A stretch of DNA of 64,000 nucleotides from assembly GCA_021186555.1 (NCBI GenBank), contig JAJKFL010000026.1:7399709-7463708 (forward strand). The letters run 5' to 3'. Below are positions 36,961-47,702 of the stretch, one piece after another. This stretch comes from Reticulitermes speratus (lineage: Eukaryota; Arthropoda; Insecta; Blattodea; Rhinotermitidae). Position 1 is the stretch's first letter, and each line of letters opens with the position of its first letter. The notes beneath the pieces are model-generated. The model searched no databases. It was not told the DNA's origin and saw only the letters and a list, made by a program, of their open reading frames with translations. A program made the translations under genes and the position numbers.

Positions 36961-37130
36961 ATAGGAGAATGAATGATTACAGAGCATTGGTGGAATGGAA
37001 AACCGAAGTACTCTCAGGAAAACTGTACCAATACCATTCTTCCACACAAATCCCACTTGGATTGGCCTGTGATTGAATTCGGTCCTCCACGATAAAACGC
37101 CGGCTTATAACCACCTGACACATGTCAGGG
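36961..37130 (-). mobile_element. Worn SINE S2 copy
   Basis: Minus-strand remnants of GTGGTTATAAGCCGGCG, the B-box region and the body word CATTCCACCAATGCTC. No intact A or B box. Confidence 0.55.
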
Positions 37131-37511
37131 TTCTACTTTGAGATAGTGTCCTTAGATTGTAGGTAAGGGTTTGCTGCAATACTGACTTGCGGTGTGGGTT
37201 GCTGGACCAGTATAATATTAAGTGTCTTGTGTATATAAATTAGCTACCTAGCTATTTTATCGTGCTTTGTTATTGGCTACTCGCATAGCAAATAAACTGC
37301 CATGCATAACAAGAGATATTATTGCAGCAGTAGTAGAAGTCACCTGCTGCAGAATTCGGAGAGTTAGCTAAATATTTGCGCTGTGCGCTATGTTGGAGAG
37401 TTATGCTGCACTGGAATGTCACTACCGTGCGATGCATGTTTCGGCCAGGTTGAGAGAAACATAGATCAGTCGAACCAATTAATGCCATGGATATGCAAAT
37501 ACGTTTCAACA

Positions 37512-37690
37512 CACAGAGAGTCAGATGGCTTAAGTGGTAACGTTAGTCGCTTGTGTTTGTGAAGCGCGCTGTTCGAATCTCGACAAGGACAGAGATGTTT
37601 CGTCACTGACGATTTTCTTTGCTTTCCTCGGTTCCTGGACGCATATGCCAGGATAATAGCCAGACTGCGTTACGATCGCTTCTTCTCATA
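37512..37690 (+). mobile_element. Possible tRNA-derived SINE, separate family
   Basis: A-box-like TGGCTTAAGTGGTAACG is followed about 40 bp on by B-box-like TGTTCGAATCTC. A body with TTCCTCGGTTCCTGGACGC follows. It is the only clear copy in the window. The spacing is tRNA-like, but a cloverleaf is not evident. Confidence 0.4.
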
Positions 37691-37796
37691 TTTTTCCAAT
37701 TTTTTTCTTTATTACATCATTCTAACTTCCTATGTCGTATTGTCCGAGCTATAGACATAAATATAAAATAAAATTGTCTTGTCACGCCACAAAAAC

Positions 37797-38006
37797 TTAC
37801 GGGTGAGTGGAGGTGTGACTCCACTTGTTTAAAATCAGCTCTAGATGGGGTTAGTGATCATGTTTACACACCAACCTCTTTACCCCGAGGAAGGGAACCC
37901 CGGCATCCATTCAGTAGAAGGTTTGGTCGGCCTCCGATCAGGCCTGGACGTTTCGGAGAAGAGATAAATCTCTAGCCCACGTGTCATATTACTTTGCGTT
38001 TATGTA
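37797..38006 (-). mobile_element. SINE S6 copy
   Basis: Reads, on minus, GGCTAGAGATTTATCTCTTC, then CCAGGCCTGATCGGAGGCCG, GGATGCCGGGGTTCCC, and ends in a GGAGTCACACCTCCAC-type tail. The head is missing or worn. Confidence 0.55.
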
Positions 38007-38109
38007 CTGCTTTCGAAGGATAAGCTAACAGCGGTGTTGAAGTTCATAAAGAAATATTTAAAGAAAAAATTGATATTTTAGAAACTCTATATTAATTAAA
38101 CACTAAGTC

Positions 38110-38205
38110 ATAAAGGTGTAGGGAAACGGAGGTGTACCTCCATGCATTACTAACGTGGACACTAGATGGTTGTGGGTACTCACCTGTTAACAACAGAGCG
38201 ACGGC
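38110..38205 (-). mobile_element. SINE S6 3' fragment
   Basis: GGAGGTACACCTCCGTT-type tail and GAGTACCCACAACCATCTAG match the S6 3' body on minus. Confidence 0.5.
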
Positions 38206-38540
38206 GCAGATATCGTTCAGCATGCTGCGGCCCAATAAATCGTGCATGGCCTGTTGTGACGTGTTGTGCATAAATATGTGTGTGTGTGTATGTATGTATG
38301 TGTGTGTACTTATGTGTGTTTTTATAGGAATACAAATGTGGTAGATCTTCCTGTTATTGTGTACAAACAGACATTAAGAAGTGTAAAATTAACAACTGGA
38401 AAGAAAGGTAAAAAAACAGAGCTGACTGGGAAAGGGTCATTAAGGAGGCGAAGGTCCGCATTGGACTGTAGTGCCACCGAAGAAGAAGAAGAAGATCTTC
38501 ATGTTGGTGACATTTCATATTCGCCTGTACCCATGAGGCT

Positions 38541-38709
38541 CGGTCGCACTATGGCCCTGGGATCGACTCAGCCCTCAGCCTCAAACAGAAATGAGTACCG
38601 GGAATATTTCCTGGGGGGTAAAGGCGGCCGGTGCGTAAGGCCGACAACCTTACCACCTTCATGTGCCTAAGGCCTGTCCAGGCCTGTAATGGGATTGCTT
38701 TACCTTTTT
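38541..38709 (+). mobile_element. 5'-truncated SINE S1 with 12-bp TSD
   Basis: Only the S1 body is present, ending GGCCTGTAATGGGATTGC and TTTACCTTTTT. Perfect direct repeats ACCCATGAGGCT lie at 38529-38540 and 38710-38721. The insertion interrupts an S6-type SINE whose second part continues to about 38865. Confidence 0.85.
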
Positions 38710-38710
38710 A

Positions 38711-38865
38711 CCCATGAGGCTATGTAAGTATAGACCTGCAAGTCGGTCTGGAGATTGTGGTAAAGAGAAAAATCTCTTGATCCTGCCGGAGATGGAACCC
38801 CGATTCTCATGTCGTTGAGGTGATGTATTAATCACTATACTGACTGAGCTATCAGGTTTCTCCTC
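38711..38865 (-). mobile_element. SINE S6 head-side part, split by the S1 insertion
   Basis: On minus, B-box-like GGGGTTCCATCTCC, then AAGAGATTTTTCTCTTTACC and CCAGACCGACTTGC, as in other S6 copies. The tRNA-like head ends near CCTGATAGCTCAGTCAGTAT at 38840-38862. Confidence 0.55.
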
Positions 38866-39559
38866 AAAATGTAAGCTTTATAGTCTTCCGTTTAAATGCT
38901 GACTGTTTCTTAGACACATTTTCCTGAGGCGTTACTGTGAGTTGTGTGCGACGAGCAGTTCTGCAAGAGAAACTTGTTGAACTTTAATGTGATAAGACAT
39001 GGGAGTTTGGTTTCTCTGACAAAGGCGCTCTGCTCCGTTCGGCTTCCGCTAAGCGAGGAACGTCAGGATTCATTAATGTCTGTGATAGCTGTTGTCCGCT
39101 GTCCGAGGTTACATGTGTTTCCGTTAGGATTGTTGTAAACTGGGGAGTACAGTTAATTCAGAAGTGTGCATTGACGTAGTGCATGGCAGAGTTCCGAAGG
39201 ATTGGATCGTGGATATACAGGCCAAGTAAAACGATGCAAATCTGAAAAACGAAAATAAATCCGTATCCTTTGTGCTAGTGTCTTTCAAAATTTTTGGTCT
39301 GTGGAAGCCTTTTTCAGACTGAAATATTTTACGGAACTCCCACCCCTGTTCTTGAGTTGACATATAACCTAAGTGACAAAAAATAATGCAGACTGTGGCC
39401 TTTTTTTGCTTGTAGACAAATAAAATAACATAATAACTTTACTGTAGGTTTAATCAATCAATAAACCTGTACAAATTATTATATATTAATTTATGGGCGT
39501 CGTAGACTGTATGGAAGTCTTAAGTTATGGTATGTAGAGTCTTAGTGTTCGCTGTATAT

Positions 39560-40505
39560 CAAAACGCACAGAACACAACTGATTTGAGAGGTAACGTACA
39601 AAACGCCACTGATTCGAGAGGTAACCTCTAGAAAGCTATTGATTCAAGAAGGAACATGCATAATGCCACTGGCTCAAGAAGTAGAACACAAAATGCCACT
39701 GATTCAGGAAGCAAATTACAAAACGCCACTGATTAAAGGAATAATGTGCATAAAGTCGCTGATTCGCGAATTCATGTACAGAACTTCACTAATTCAAGAA
39801 GTAATGTACAGAACGCTACTGATCCAAGAAGTGATGTACAGAACGCCACTGATCCAAGAATTGATATACAGAACGCCACTGATCCACGAAGTAATGTGCA
39901 AGACGTCATTAATTGTAAAAGCAGTGTACAGAAAGTCGCTTATTCAAGGAAGTACAGAACGCCAATAATTCAATGAGTAACGTTGAAAACGCCACTGATT
40001 CAAGTAGAAATTTACAGAAGGTCACTTATTCAAGAAAGTACAGAACGCCACTGATTCAATGAATAACGTTCAAAACGCCACTGATTCAATGAATAACGTT
40101 CAAAACGCCACTGATTCAATGAATAACGTTGAAAACGCCACTGATTCAAGTAGAAATTTACAAAGGTCGCTTATTCAAGAAAGTACAGAACGCCACTGAT
40201 TCAATGAATAACGTTCAAAACGCCACTGATCAATGAGTAACGTTGAGAACGCCACTGATTCAAATAGAAATGTACAGAAAGTCGCTTTTTCAAGAAAGTA
40301 CAGAACGCCACTCTTTCAATGAGTAAAGTTGAAAACTCCACTGATTCAAATAGAAATGTACAGAAAGTCGCTTATTCAAGAAAGTACAGAACGCCACTGA
40401 TTCAATGAGTAAAGTTGAAAACTCCACTGATTCAAATAGAAATGCACAGAAAGTCGCTTATTCAAGAAAGTACAGAACGCCACTGATTCAAGGAGTAACG
40501 TAGGC
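39560..40505 (+). repeat. 30-bp minisatellite with higher-order units
   Basis: The basic unit is like CAGAACGCCACTGATTCAAG plus AAGTAATGTA (39560-39960). From about 39950 on, three variant units form a composite of roughly 85-90 bp (GAATAACGTTCAAAACGCC, then TAGAAATTTACAGAAGGTC, then AAGAAAGTACAGAACGCC) that repeats several times. A 109-codon frame across the first half is a by-product. Confidence 0.9.
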
Positions 40506-41146
40506 CTGTGCCTACTCCGACGTAACTGTGAATACAGAGATATTAATATTTAAATCATCGTATACAGAATTTGTTGTATGGAATGCAATTAATTGTGTGT
40601 CCAATGCGTATCGTGCGTCAATCAACAACCACAGAACAAAGCAGCACATTATTAATGACTGTGTCATCCCATTATTACAAATCACGCCATAACCCACTAC
40701 AGAAAATATAGAAGGGTTTGGGGGGGGGGGGTGTGGAGCGGTCGTTTTCGCATCGAAAAATTACAAAAATTCTGTTGGTGACTTCAACATATATGGTCAT
40801 CTATGTCTTCGTGTTCCAACTGGATTACCTCTGGATATTTTAATGAAATCTGTTAATGAGGAGTTCTATTAAGGTTCATCTTCCAATTCCAAATTCTGGT
40901 CAAAATCGGACGGCAATGATGGGAAGTTTACATGAGCAGCTACATGTGCTTCTGCTCGCATGTCGAGAGTAACTCGCTAAATATTTGTCGTAGCGAAAAG
41001 TATTAGGAGCTCAGTAATAGGTCAAAGGTAGGCTACTTGGAAGAAAATTGTTAGATCCGAAAACTATTACATGTAATTTTAATATTTAATATTTTACATA
41101 TGCATTGGTTCACAAACTTTTGTAACATCTCAATGTATTTATTCTT

Positions 41147-41209
41147 CGTAACGCACCTCCCTGATGATGGCCACATGAGTGGCCGAAACATGTAGGAGGT
41201 ATTACTACG
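41147..41209 (+). ncRNA. Hammerhead ribozyme motif, complete
   Basis: Stem I is ACCTCC (41155-41160) with GGAGGT (41195-41200), extended after an internal loop by CGTA/TACG (41147-41150, 41206-41209). Core 1 is CTGATGA (41161-41167). Stem II is a perfect GGCCAC/GTGGCC with loop ATGA (41169-41184). Core 2 is GAAA (41185-41188). Stem III is the self-complementary ACATGT, followed by A17, so the predicted cut is after 41194. One extra T (41168) lies between core 1 and stem II. Short palindromic stem III hammerheads are known to work as dimers. Activity is not shown by sequence. Confidence 0.68.
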
Positions 41210-42132
41210 TTTATATTTTCATAAACTTGTGTGCATCTGTTGCTTTTAGTCACCATGTCTAACTTCAGAGTAAGGCTATGGATCGTTTGAAATTAAACTC
41301 TTCATATTTGTGCCCAAGTCCCCAAACTGATCTCTTGGAGAAAGATTTCCCAGCTAAAATTTTATAGACAATTTTTATTTCCTCTGTGCTACTATACTTG
41401 AGAATTAACGTGATATCTGTGTAACTCAAACCCCAGCAGCTATTGCAAGTGCTCAGACAGTGAGAACCACGGCTATGACGTCAGACATAGAGGTCATAGC
41501 ATCTGATTACATGCAATTCCCTATTCAATTGATAGGCACTATATTCAGCTCCACTGAACAGTGGGATCTCAGATTATCTGTTCGCCATGTTCATGTCCTT
41601 GAACGTCACTGTTAAGTGGGTTAATGTTCGTGTTGGGGTGGTCCCCGGTTCGAAACTCAGCTTTGAAATTTGCTCCCTTTATTTAGATTTTCCATTGCTT
41701 TTTATGACTTTTCATGTGAAAATATCACCGTAGTATAACGCACTTTGTTGGTTATTTAGTAACGCTTATCACAAAATTTGATGCTACGTATACTGTGCAT
41801 CTGATGAGGGGTAAAACGGTTTCAGTAACCATGGATTTATTGTTGTTCTCGAGATTCATTTAGTTCAGAAACGTCAAAATATCTTAAATGTATTCGTTGC
41901 TATCCACGTATTAAGAAATAAAATTTTATGCGTATAAGCCTTTAGAGAAGAACGTTAGTCTGAGTTATGTTACTTTGATACAGGACGTTCCGTTGTGTTT
42001 TCTAACAACTAAGTGGCAAAGACCACCAGCAAACACAACTATATTTTTTTATATCATCTTCACCGCGCATTCTTTTACAACTCACTAATTATAACATACT
42101 ATTATTGTAATTTGCTTGTTACAAACTTCAAT

Positions 42133-42267
42133 ATTCAATATAGTCTTCTCGGGCTTTCAGCCGCGTTAGCTCGTTTAAATGCAACGTTTCGGGGACTAGC
42201 TCCGTCCCCAAAACGTTGCATTTAAACGAGCTAACGCGGCTGAAAGCCCGAGAAGACTATATTGAAT
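42133..42267. repeat. 135-bp near-perfect palindrome
   Basis: The arms of about 60 bp begin ATTCAATATAGTCTTCTCGG and meet at GGGGACTAGCTCCGTCCCC (centre 42200). One arm keeps CCCCGAAACGTTGC near the tip (minus strand), resembling the second hammerhead box, but CTGANGA is absent. No coding capacity. Confidence 0.85.
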
Positions 42268-43129
42268 CATGTCGCCGCGAAAGTTTTAAAACTTATATAA
42301 ACTTAAATATATTTCCTTAATCGTTAGTTAAGTGTGACTTTCCTCACAAGGGTGCTTGGTATCGAAACATGTGGGACATTGTATATGAAAATTAAAGACA
42401 GACGTTTCCGTGTACTCGGCATTGAATACATTTGGCTAAATCTCTTGTATAAAGATCGGATCAGGTAGCCCTAACATAAATTATTTTTCCCTGTGTTTCA
42501 TTAAATATTCATTATAGGGAAAACAACTTGAACTACAATTTTTAACTTGAAAAAGATCTGTATTAATTTTCCGTACCAATTTCGGAGAAAATTAATGAAA
42601 TTCGATTCGCTTCCGTATGAAATAAATTATATTTGAACACTGTGGACCAAAATTAACCCACTTGACATCACTAATATCATATTTAATGGAAAATCAGAGG
42701 GATACGTTTTGGAAGTGATATATGTATTATGTATTAAGTTTATGCAATTTGTGCCAGTAAAGCGTGTATCGTATTTCCATTACCAACAGAACAGGAATTA
42801 TGTCGAAAGCTGGGACAGTCTTTGTCAATCAGTGTCATGTGCTGCAACAGTTGACTGGTGCCCCGCCCAGATACAGGTGGCATTACGACGGGGCGATGTC
42901 GCAATTGTCTGCAGTCGCAATAAGATTACTGCTGCTCCTTGTCACGTAACTGGAAACGTCTTACGAAACAGAGGCGTCATTTGAATCTTGTTGACGTCGT
43001 AACCATGGTAACCTTTCTAAGACGGCGTTGAGTGTTCTGTGGGTCATATAAGCTGCTGAGTCTGTTTCTTTTTTTTTTTTATACAGTATGGCTGCGCAAC
43101 CAGTACTTCGTCACTTGATTGAGTCTTAA

Positions 43130-43712
43130 GCTACAGGCTTGTTTTATATGAGTGTGAAACTTGGTCTCTCACATTGAAGGACATAGGCTAAGGGTGTTTG
43201 ATAATAGGGTGATGAGGAAGATGAGAGAAAATAATGCACAGATAGTTCAAAACTCAAATTGCGAATTCACAACGGGATGTGTGAACACAGTGTGTTGAGG
43301 AAGATATTTGGGCTTAAGAGGAATGGGGTAACAGGCGACTGGAAGAAACAGCCGCATTTTTATACCTTTAATTAAATATTATCCGAATGATCAAACCAAG
43401 AAGAATTAGATGGGTTGGACATGTAGCACGTAACGAAGGAGAGTAGAGGTGCATACAGGGTTTTAGTGGGGGAACCTAAAGGAAAGAGACCACTTGGAAG
43501 ACATAGGCGTAGATGGTAGGATAATATAAAGTGGATAATAAGGAACCCGACTGGGAATGCATGGACTGGATTGATCTGGCTCAGGTTAGGTGTAAGTGGC
43601 TGGATGTTATGAACGCGTTAATGAACCTAAGGTTCCATAAAATGCGGGGAATTTCTTGATTAACTGTGCAACTGTTAGCTTGTCAAGAAGGCCTCTGCTC
43701 CGTGGAGTTAGT
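43130..43712 (+). mobile_element. LINE 3' end, family L1x
   Basis: Frame-broken remnants of the conserved C-terminal segment are readable in order: ACTTGGTCTCTCACATTGA, AGATATTTGGGCTTAAGAG, GATGGGTTGGACATGTAGCA, AGAGACCACTTGGAAGACAT and GCATGGACTGGATTGATCTG. The 3' UTR AACCTAAGGTTCCATAAAAT and CTTGATTAACTG, and a TTAGTTGATTAGTTAG tail, follow. It is 5'-truncated and contains an internal repetition near 43180-43290. Confidence 0.8.
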
Positions 43713-43724
43713 TGATTAGTTAGG

Positions 43725-43862
43725 CTAAGACCTCTACCTGACAACACACAACACTCACAACAGACAGACACCCATTCCTTCGGCGGGATTATTCGAACCC
43801 GCAATCCCAGCAAGCGAGCTGCTGCAGACCCACGCCTTAGACCGCGCGGCCACTGGGATCGG
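43725..43862 (-). mobile_element. tRNA-derived SINE, family S3, 3'-truncated
   Basis: On minus, GATCCCAGTGGCCGCGCGGT, TAAGGCGTGGGTCTGCAGC, B-box GGGTTCGAATAATCCC, then GTCTGTCTGTTGTGAGTG. It abuts the 3' tail of the preceding LINE. Confidence 0.8.
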
Positions 43863-45459
43863 TGGTTATGGAGTTATGCGCCATATACACTATTTTCTGA
43901 CCAAGTGTCCTAGACACAAAGAATTTGGATTCTGACTTATGATGTGTAAAGCCATGCGGATCACAGCAGGGTAGCTGCCAGTTATCTGTTGTGCCGGTAA
44001 ATACATTGCCTCAAACAGTAAAGTTATGGACTTTCGGAGGGTTCTCCGAATTTCGCCTAGAAGACCGGATAAACAAACTGAGGTTTTTGGAAGGTTTCCT
44101 CACTTATTGGGATGACACCTCAAGTTGGACATGGCCGTTTCTTTACAAGTCCCTTCCAATTCATTATTTGGTATTCATTGTTCACAGACTTAGGTTTTGG
44201 GAAGTTTTTTCTCAGTTACTCCCAGAAAATATTCTATCTAGATGGATATGAAAAGGGATAGTGAATATTACCAATTATTTTTATTCTGTCCTTTTCATCA
44301 CTGCTTCTCTTGTAACCTCATTCGCTAGGAATTCTTTATAATAAACTGCTGGCTGGCAATGAATCAAGCTATTGTGTTCTAGAAATGGGGAAGTTAAAGT
44401 CCGGTGTGTTAAACATTTTCTAAATTTAACTTCCGAGTTGTTACGATGTGTAGTCGTCAAATAGAACATTATTACGTCCCATTAACCCAAGGAAGCATGA
44501 TTTTTTAAACATCATTTAAAAACTCATTTCAGACCTCACAGAAAACAGACTGTGCCGTCATTATCAAGGCTACCAAGTTAATGCTACTCTTGCGAAATAA
44601 TATTTGCAAATTGAGGAAGATGTGGAACTCGTAATTTCATTGTCTGGTAAAAATGTAGATTTCCAATTGTTACAGTCTGTTCCAAATGTTACAGTCAGTG
44701 AGTGACTGTATTCGTGTGACAAATTTTGTAGGTTGAAAACAATAATCTTGATTATAGGTGAAATGCATGAAACCTTCATAACAACTTCCGTACTTAATGC
44801 ATATAATGTTATTGTCTATGGGCTGTGTGGTCTGAATTCAAGACCTGGCATAGACAGAAGTCTATTGACTATAGTATTATATTTTCTTTTGTGTCTAAAA
44901 GGCTAAAAACTTATGCAGTTGGGTTCAGAACAATTTTGTAACTACTAGTTACAGGTAGATAGCTCGTAAATGGCATCTTAGGGCCGAAACGACATAGGAA
45001 GTCGAAATGCTATCCTGCATTTGTCTGGAGGGACTGAGAAAAACCATGGTACACCTCAGAATAACTGACGATCCAACTGAGCGTCAAACCCGGCGTCAAC
45101 CTAATATATGTCTAGAGCATTGCCGCTATACAAACCAATTCATGAAGTTGTACCTCCACTTCCCCTTACATCTTCGTGGCGTATTGCTTAATTAAGTACA
45201 GTAACAACTTTGTTGTTACTTATGAAGCTGATTGTTGTTCAGTTCGTAAACAAATGTCATTGCTCGCATTCAAACGTACAGTTTCAGTTGCAGTTGTTTC
45301 TGTTCTGTCCGCCTGAACCCCTTCTAGGCTCTGAGTGCCCAAGGCCGGCATGTAGAATTAGGTGTAGGGGTGGCAGTGAGATTTTTTTTTATTATGAAAG
45401 TGAGCCATATATTTTACATTGTCCGTCTTTTCGTTTTGGTGGCAGTAATAATTCACTTG

Positions 45460-45718
45460 CGCCGATCCCAGTGGCCGCGCTGTCTAAGGCGTGGGTCTAC
45501 GGCCGCTCGCTTATAAGGATTGTGGGTTCGAATCCCGCCGGGGGCATGGATGTCTGTCTGTTGTGAGTGTTGTGTGTTGTCAGGTAGAGGTCTCTGCGAC
45601 GGGCTGATCACTCGTCCAGAGGAGTCCTACCGAGTGTGGTGTGTCTTAAAGTGTGAACACAAAGCCTCGGTAAATAAGGAGGTCTAGGCCCCCAAGGGGC
45701 TGTCGAGCCATTAAAAGA
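45460..45718 (+). mobile_element. tRNA-derived SINE, family S3, full length with TSD
   Basis: The head is GATCCCAGTGGCCGCGCTGT, with B box GGGTTCGAATCCCG. The body has GTTGTGAGTGTTGTGTGTTG and CAGAGGAGTCCTACCGAGTG, and the end is GGGGCTGTCGAGCCATT plus an A-rich tail. A perfect 13-bp duplication AATAATTCACTTG lies at 45447-45459 and 45719-45731. Confidence 0.92.
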
Positions 45719-45930
45719 AATAATTCACTTGTGTCAGCAGCACATACTGCCAGTGACGTGCCTGCTGACAGTCAGTTTCGCACAGTGCATGTCCCTTATG
45801 TTCTGCAGACTGAGACTCAAAGCTTAAAAACCTGATTGTTTGCGTCATCACACGAAAGATAAACATACCTGATTCTATTACGTGAAGGTCTTCATCTGTT
45901 AGGCCAAACTGTGTAGATTTATACATCCAC

Positions 45931-45971
45931 CTGATGAAGGAGGTAGAACAGCATTCCGAAACACGATGTTT
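45931..45971 (+). ncRNA. Degenerate hammerhead-like motif
   Basis: CTGATGA (45931-45937) and GAAA (45958-45961) are present, separated by a weak GGA/TCC stem II. A stem III ACA/TGT is possible. Stem I does not pair. Confidence 0.3.
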
Positions 45972-46155
45972 CTGTTGACCAAACTAAAGGACGGACAGTG
46001 TACAGTAGAGTACTTTCGCATTTTATACGCATTTTAAATATTGCGATATAAAAATCATTAAAACAGAACTTCGCTTTATGCGCAAAATTTGAAATAATCC
46101 GAATAATAAACAAACTAAAATACAAAATTAAATGGGCAGATAGCGCGTCCGAAGT

Positions 46156-46453
46156 GGGGCACGCGGTGGCGCAGTTGTTTGAGATACTGCGCTACGAGCC
46201 GGAAGGTCGCGGGTTCGATTCCCAATGGTGTCCTTTGGAATTTTTATTGACATAATCCTTCTGGCCGCTGGCCCTGGGGTCGACTCAGCCTCTAACAGAA
46301 ATGAATACCAGGAGTATATTCTGGGGGTTAAAGGCAGCCGGTGCGTAGGGCTGACCTCACCACCTTCATATGCCAATTGTCTGTAAATTCTGGTAGCCTC
46401 AACCTTCTGAAGCCCCAAGGGCCTGTCCAGGCCTGTAATGCGATTGCCTTACT
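46156..46453 (+). mobile_element. tRNA-derived SINE, family S1, full length
   Basis: Starts GGGGCACGCGGTGGCGCAGT, with A box TGGCGCAGTTGT, B box GGTTCGATTCCC, the body word GGGGGTTAAAGGCAGCCGG and the end GGCCTGTAATGCGATTGCC. About 297 bp. Confidence 0.85.
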
Positions 46454-46869
46454 GATGTGTTTTCTTAGTTTTATTAGGCTTCCAGAATCGAACCTGAGGT
46501 CAAGTAGTTGCTACTACAGTACGTTGTAGACTCGAGGAGAGGTGATCAATTTTCAGCTCTCGTGACAGTCGCTAGAATCGAACTTGAGACCCCCCCCCCC
46601 CTAATAACTACACCACTCAGGCGTTAAGCGTGTGACGTGGACTTCACACATTGAACAATATCCGGTGTCAGTGCAGCAATATGGCAGTGGCGACACAGCA
46701 GTATGGCAGTGGCGACACTGTTTACACAGGGCCATCTCGTTTCATCCGCTCCTCACTCGCTCAAGATATACATTGCTAAGAGGCTGTCGTTCACTGTTAA
46801 ATATTTACTGTTGTATTATTTTCCACACTGATGACGAGGCTTTCTCTTTCACGCTGAATGGCTTGGAGC

Positions 46870-46888
46870 GGGGGGGGGGGGGGGGGGG
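46870..46888. repeat. Poly-G tract
   Basis: A 19-G run followed by AGGG could form a G-quadruplex. Similar G or C runs lie at about 23741-23758, 46590-46600, 51221-51231, 54811-54827 and 61478-61489. Confidence 0.9.
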
Positions 46889-46952
46889 AGGGAATTGTAA
46901 TTTGTTACATGCTGCTTACACTATCCAAAAAGTAAGACTTGTATATAACAAT

Positions 46953-47301
46953 CAATATTTACATACACCAACTGGATGCAACTTTATTTTAAAAAACTGT
47001 ATAGTTTTTTAAAACATATTTAAAAACTTTTTAAAACCCGACATATGTTTCGGCTCTTATAGAGCCATTTTCAGGGGTTTATTGTCGTTAAAAACTGCAT
47101 ATATTAACACGTCTTTTTCATTGGTTCACTTTTAGGCAATAAACCCCTGAAGATGGCTCTATAGGAGCCGAAACATATGTCGGGGTTTAAAAAGTTTTTA
47201 AATATGTTTTAAAAAACTACACAGTTTTTAAATAAAGTTGCCTCCAGTTGGTGTGTGTAAATAGTGACTGTGAAAAGATGCACGGTGATTACAGAATAAA
47301 G
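46953..47301 (+). mobile_element. Hammerhead-bearing fold-back retroposon, copy 1 (14-bp TSD)
   Basis: Arms starting near TACACCAACTGGATGCAACT and ending in the inverted CCAGTTGGTGTGTGTAAATA enclose two facing hammerhead-like tips (about 47033-47093 and 47141-47188). A tail with GATGCACGGTGA and AGAATAAAG follows the right arm. Perfect direct repeats TTGTATATAACAAT lie at 46939-46952 and 47302-47315. It encodes no protein. Confidence 0.8.
47141..47188 (+). ncRNA. Hammerhead-like motif in retroposon copy 1
   Basis: Stem I is AAACCC (47141-47146) with GGGGTTT (47182-47188, one bulged G). Core 1 is CTGAAGA (47147-47153), followed by an extra T. Stem II is GGCTC/GAGCC (47155-47159, 47165-47169). 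GAAA is 47170-47173, stem III is ACATATGT, and C17 is 47181. The facing minus-strand copy has perfect AAACCC/GGGTTT but CTGAAAA in the core (G8 lost). Confidence 0.58.
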
Positions 47302-47373
47302 TTGTATATAACAATTTTAAGAGTATGTGTAGGTAAAGGTAAAGGTGGCCCCTTAACAAGCTAATGGGGGTAC

Positions 47374-47702
47374 AAATCAAAAGTTTAAAAACCAACATAT
47401 GCACTATATTCTTAAAAGTAAGTCAATTACCCCTATACATGTTTCGGCTTCAACAAGCCATCTTCAGGGGGTCAAAGTTCTACATATGCTTTACATCCAT
47501 TAGTTCACTTACAAGCATCTCATACGTCAACATATGATCTAATGGATGTCGAGCATATGTAGAACTTTGACTCCCTGAAGATCGCTTTTTGAAGCCGAAA
47601 CATATGTAGGTGTAATTGACTTACTTGTAAGAATACAGTGCATATGTTGGTGTTTAAACTTTTGATTTGTTATCACAATGCACTGTGAATATAACGTGAC
47701 AT
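47374..47702 (+). mobile_element. Hammerhead-bearing fold-back retroposon, copy 2 (nested in SINE S6)
   Basis: Arms AACCAACATATGCACTATAT and its inverted partner near 47630-47655 enclose two facing motifs. The minus-strand tip keeps CTGAAGA (47461-47467), GGCTT/AAGCC and GAAACATGTA. The + tip keeps CTGAAGA (47575-47581) and GAAACATATGTA (GAAA at 47597-47600). The tail has AATGCACTGTGAATA. Flanking repeats CTAATGGGGGTAC (47361-47373) and CTAATGGAGGTAC (47703-47715) differ at one base. Confidence 0.75.

Noticed and set aside
33161..40505. CRISPR-like regular repeats
   Set aside because: Units are contiguous with no unique spacers, and the genome is eukaryotic. These are minisatellites.
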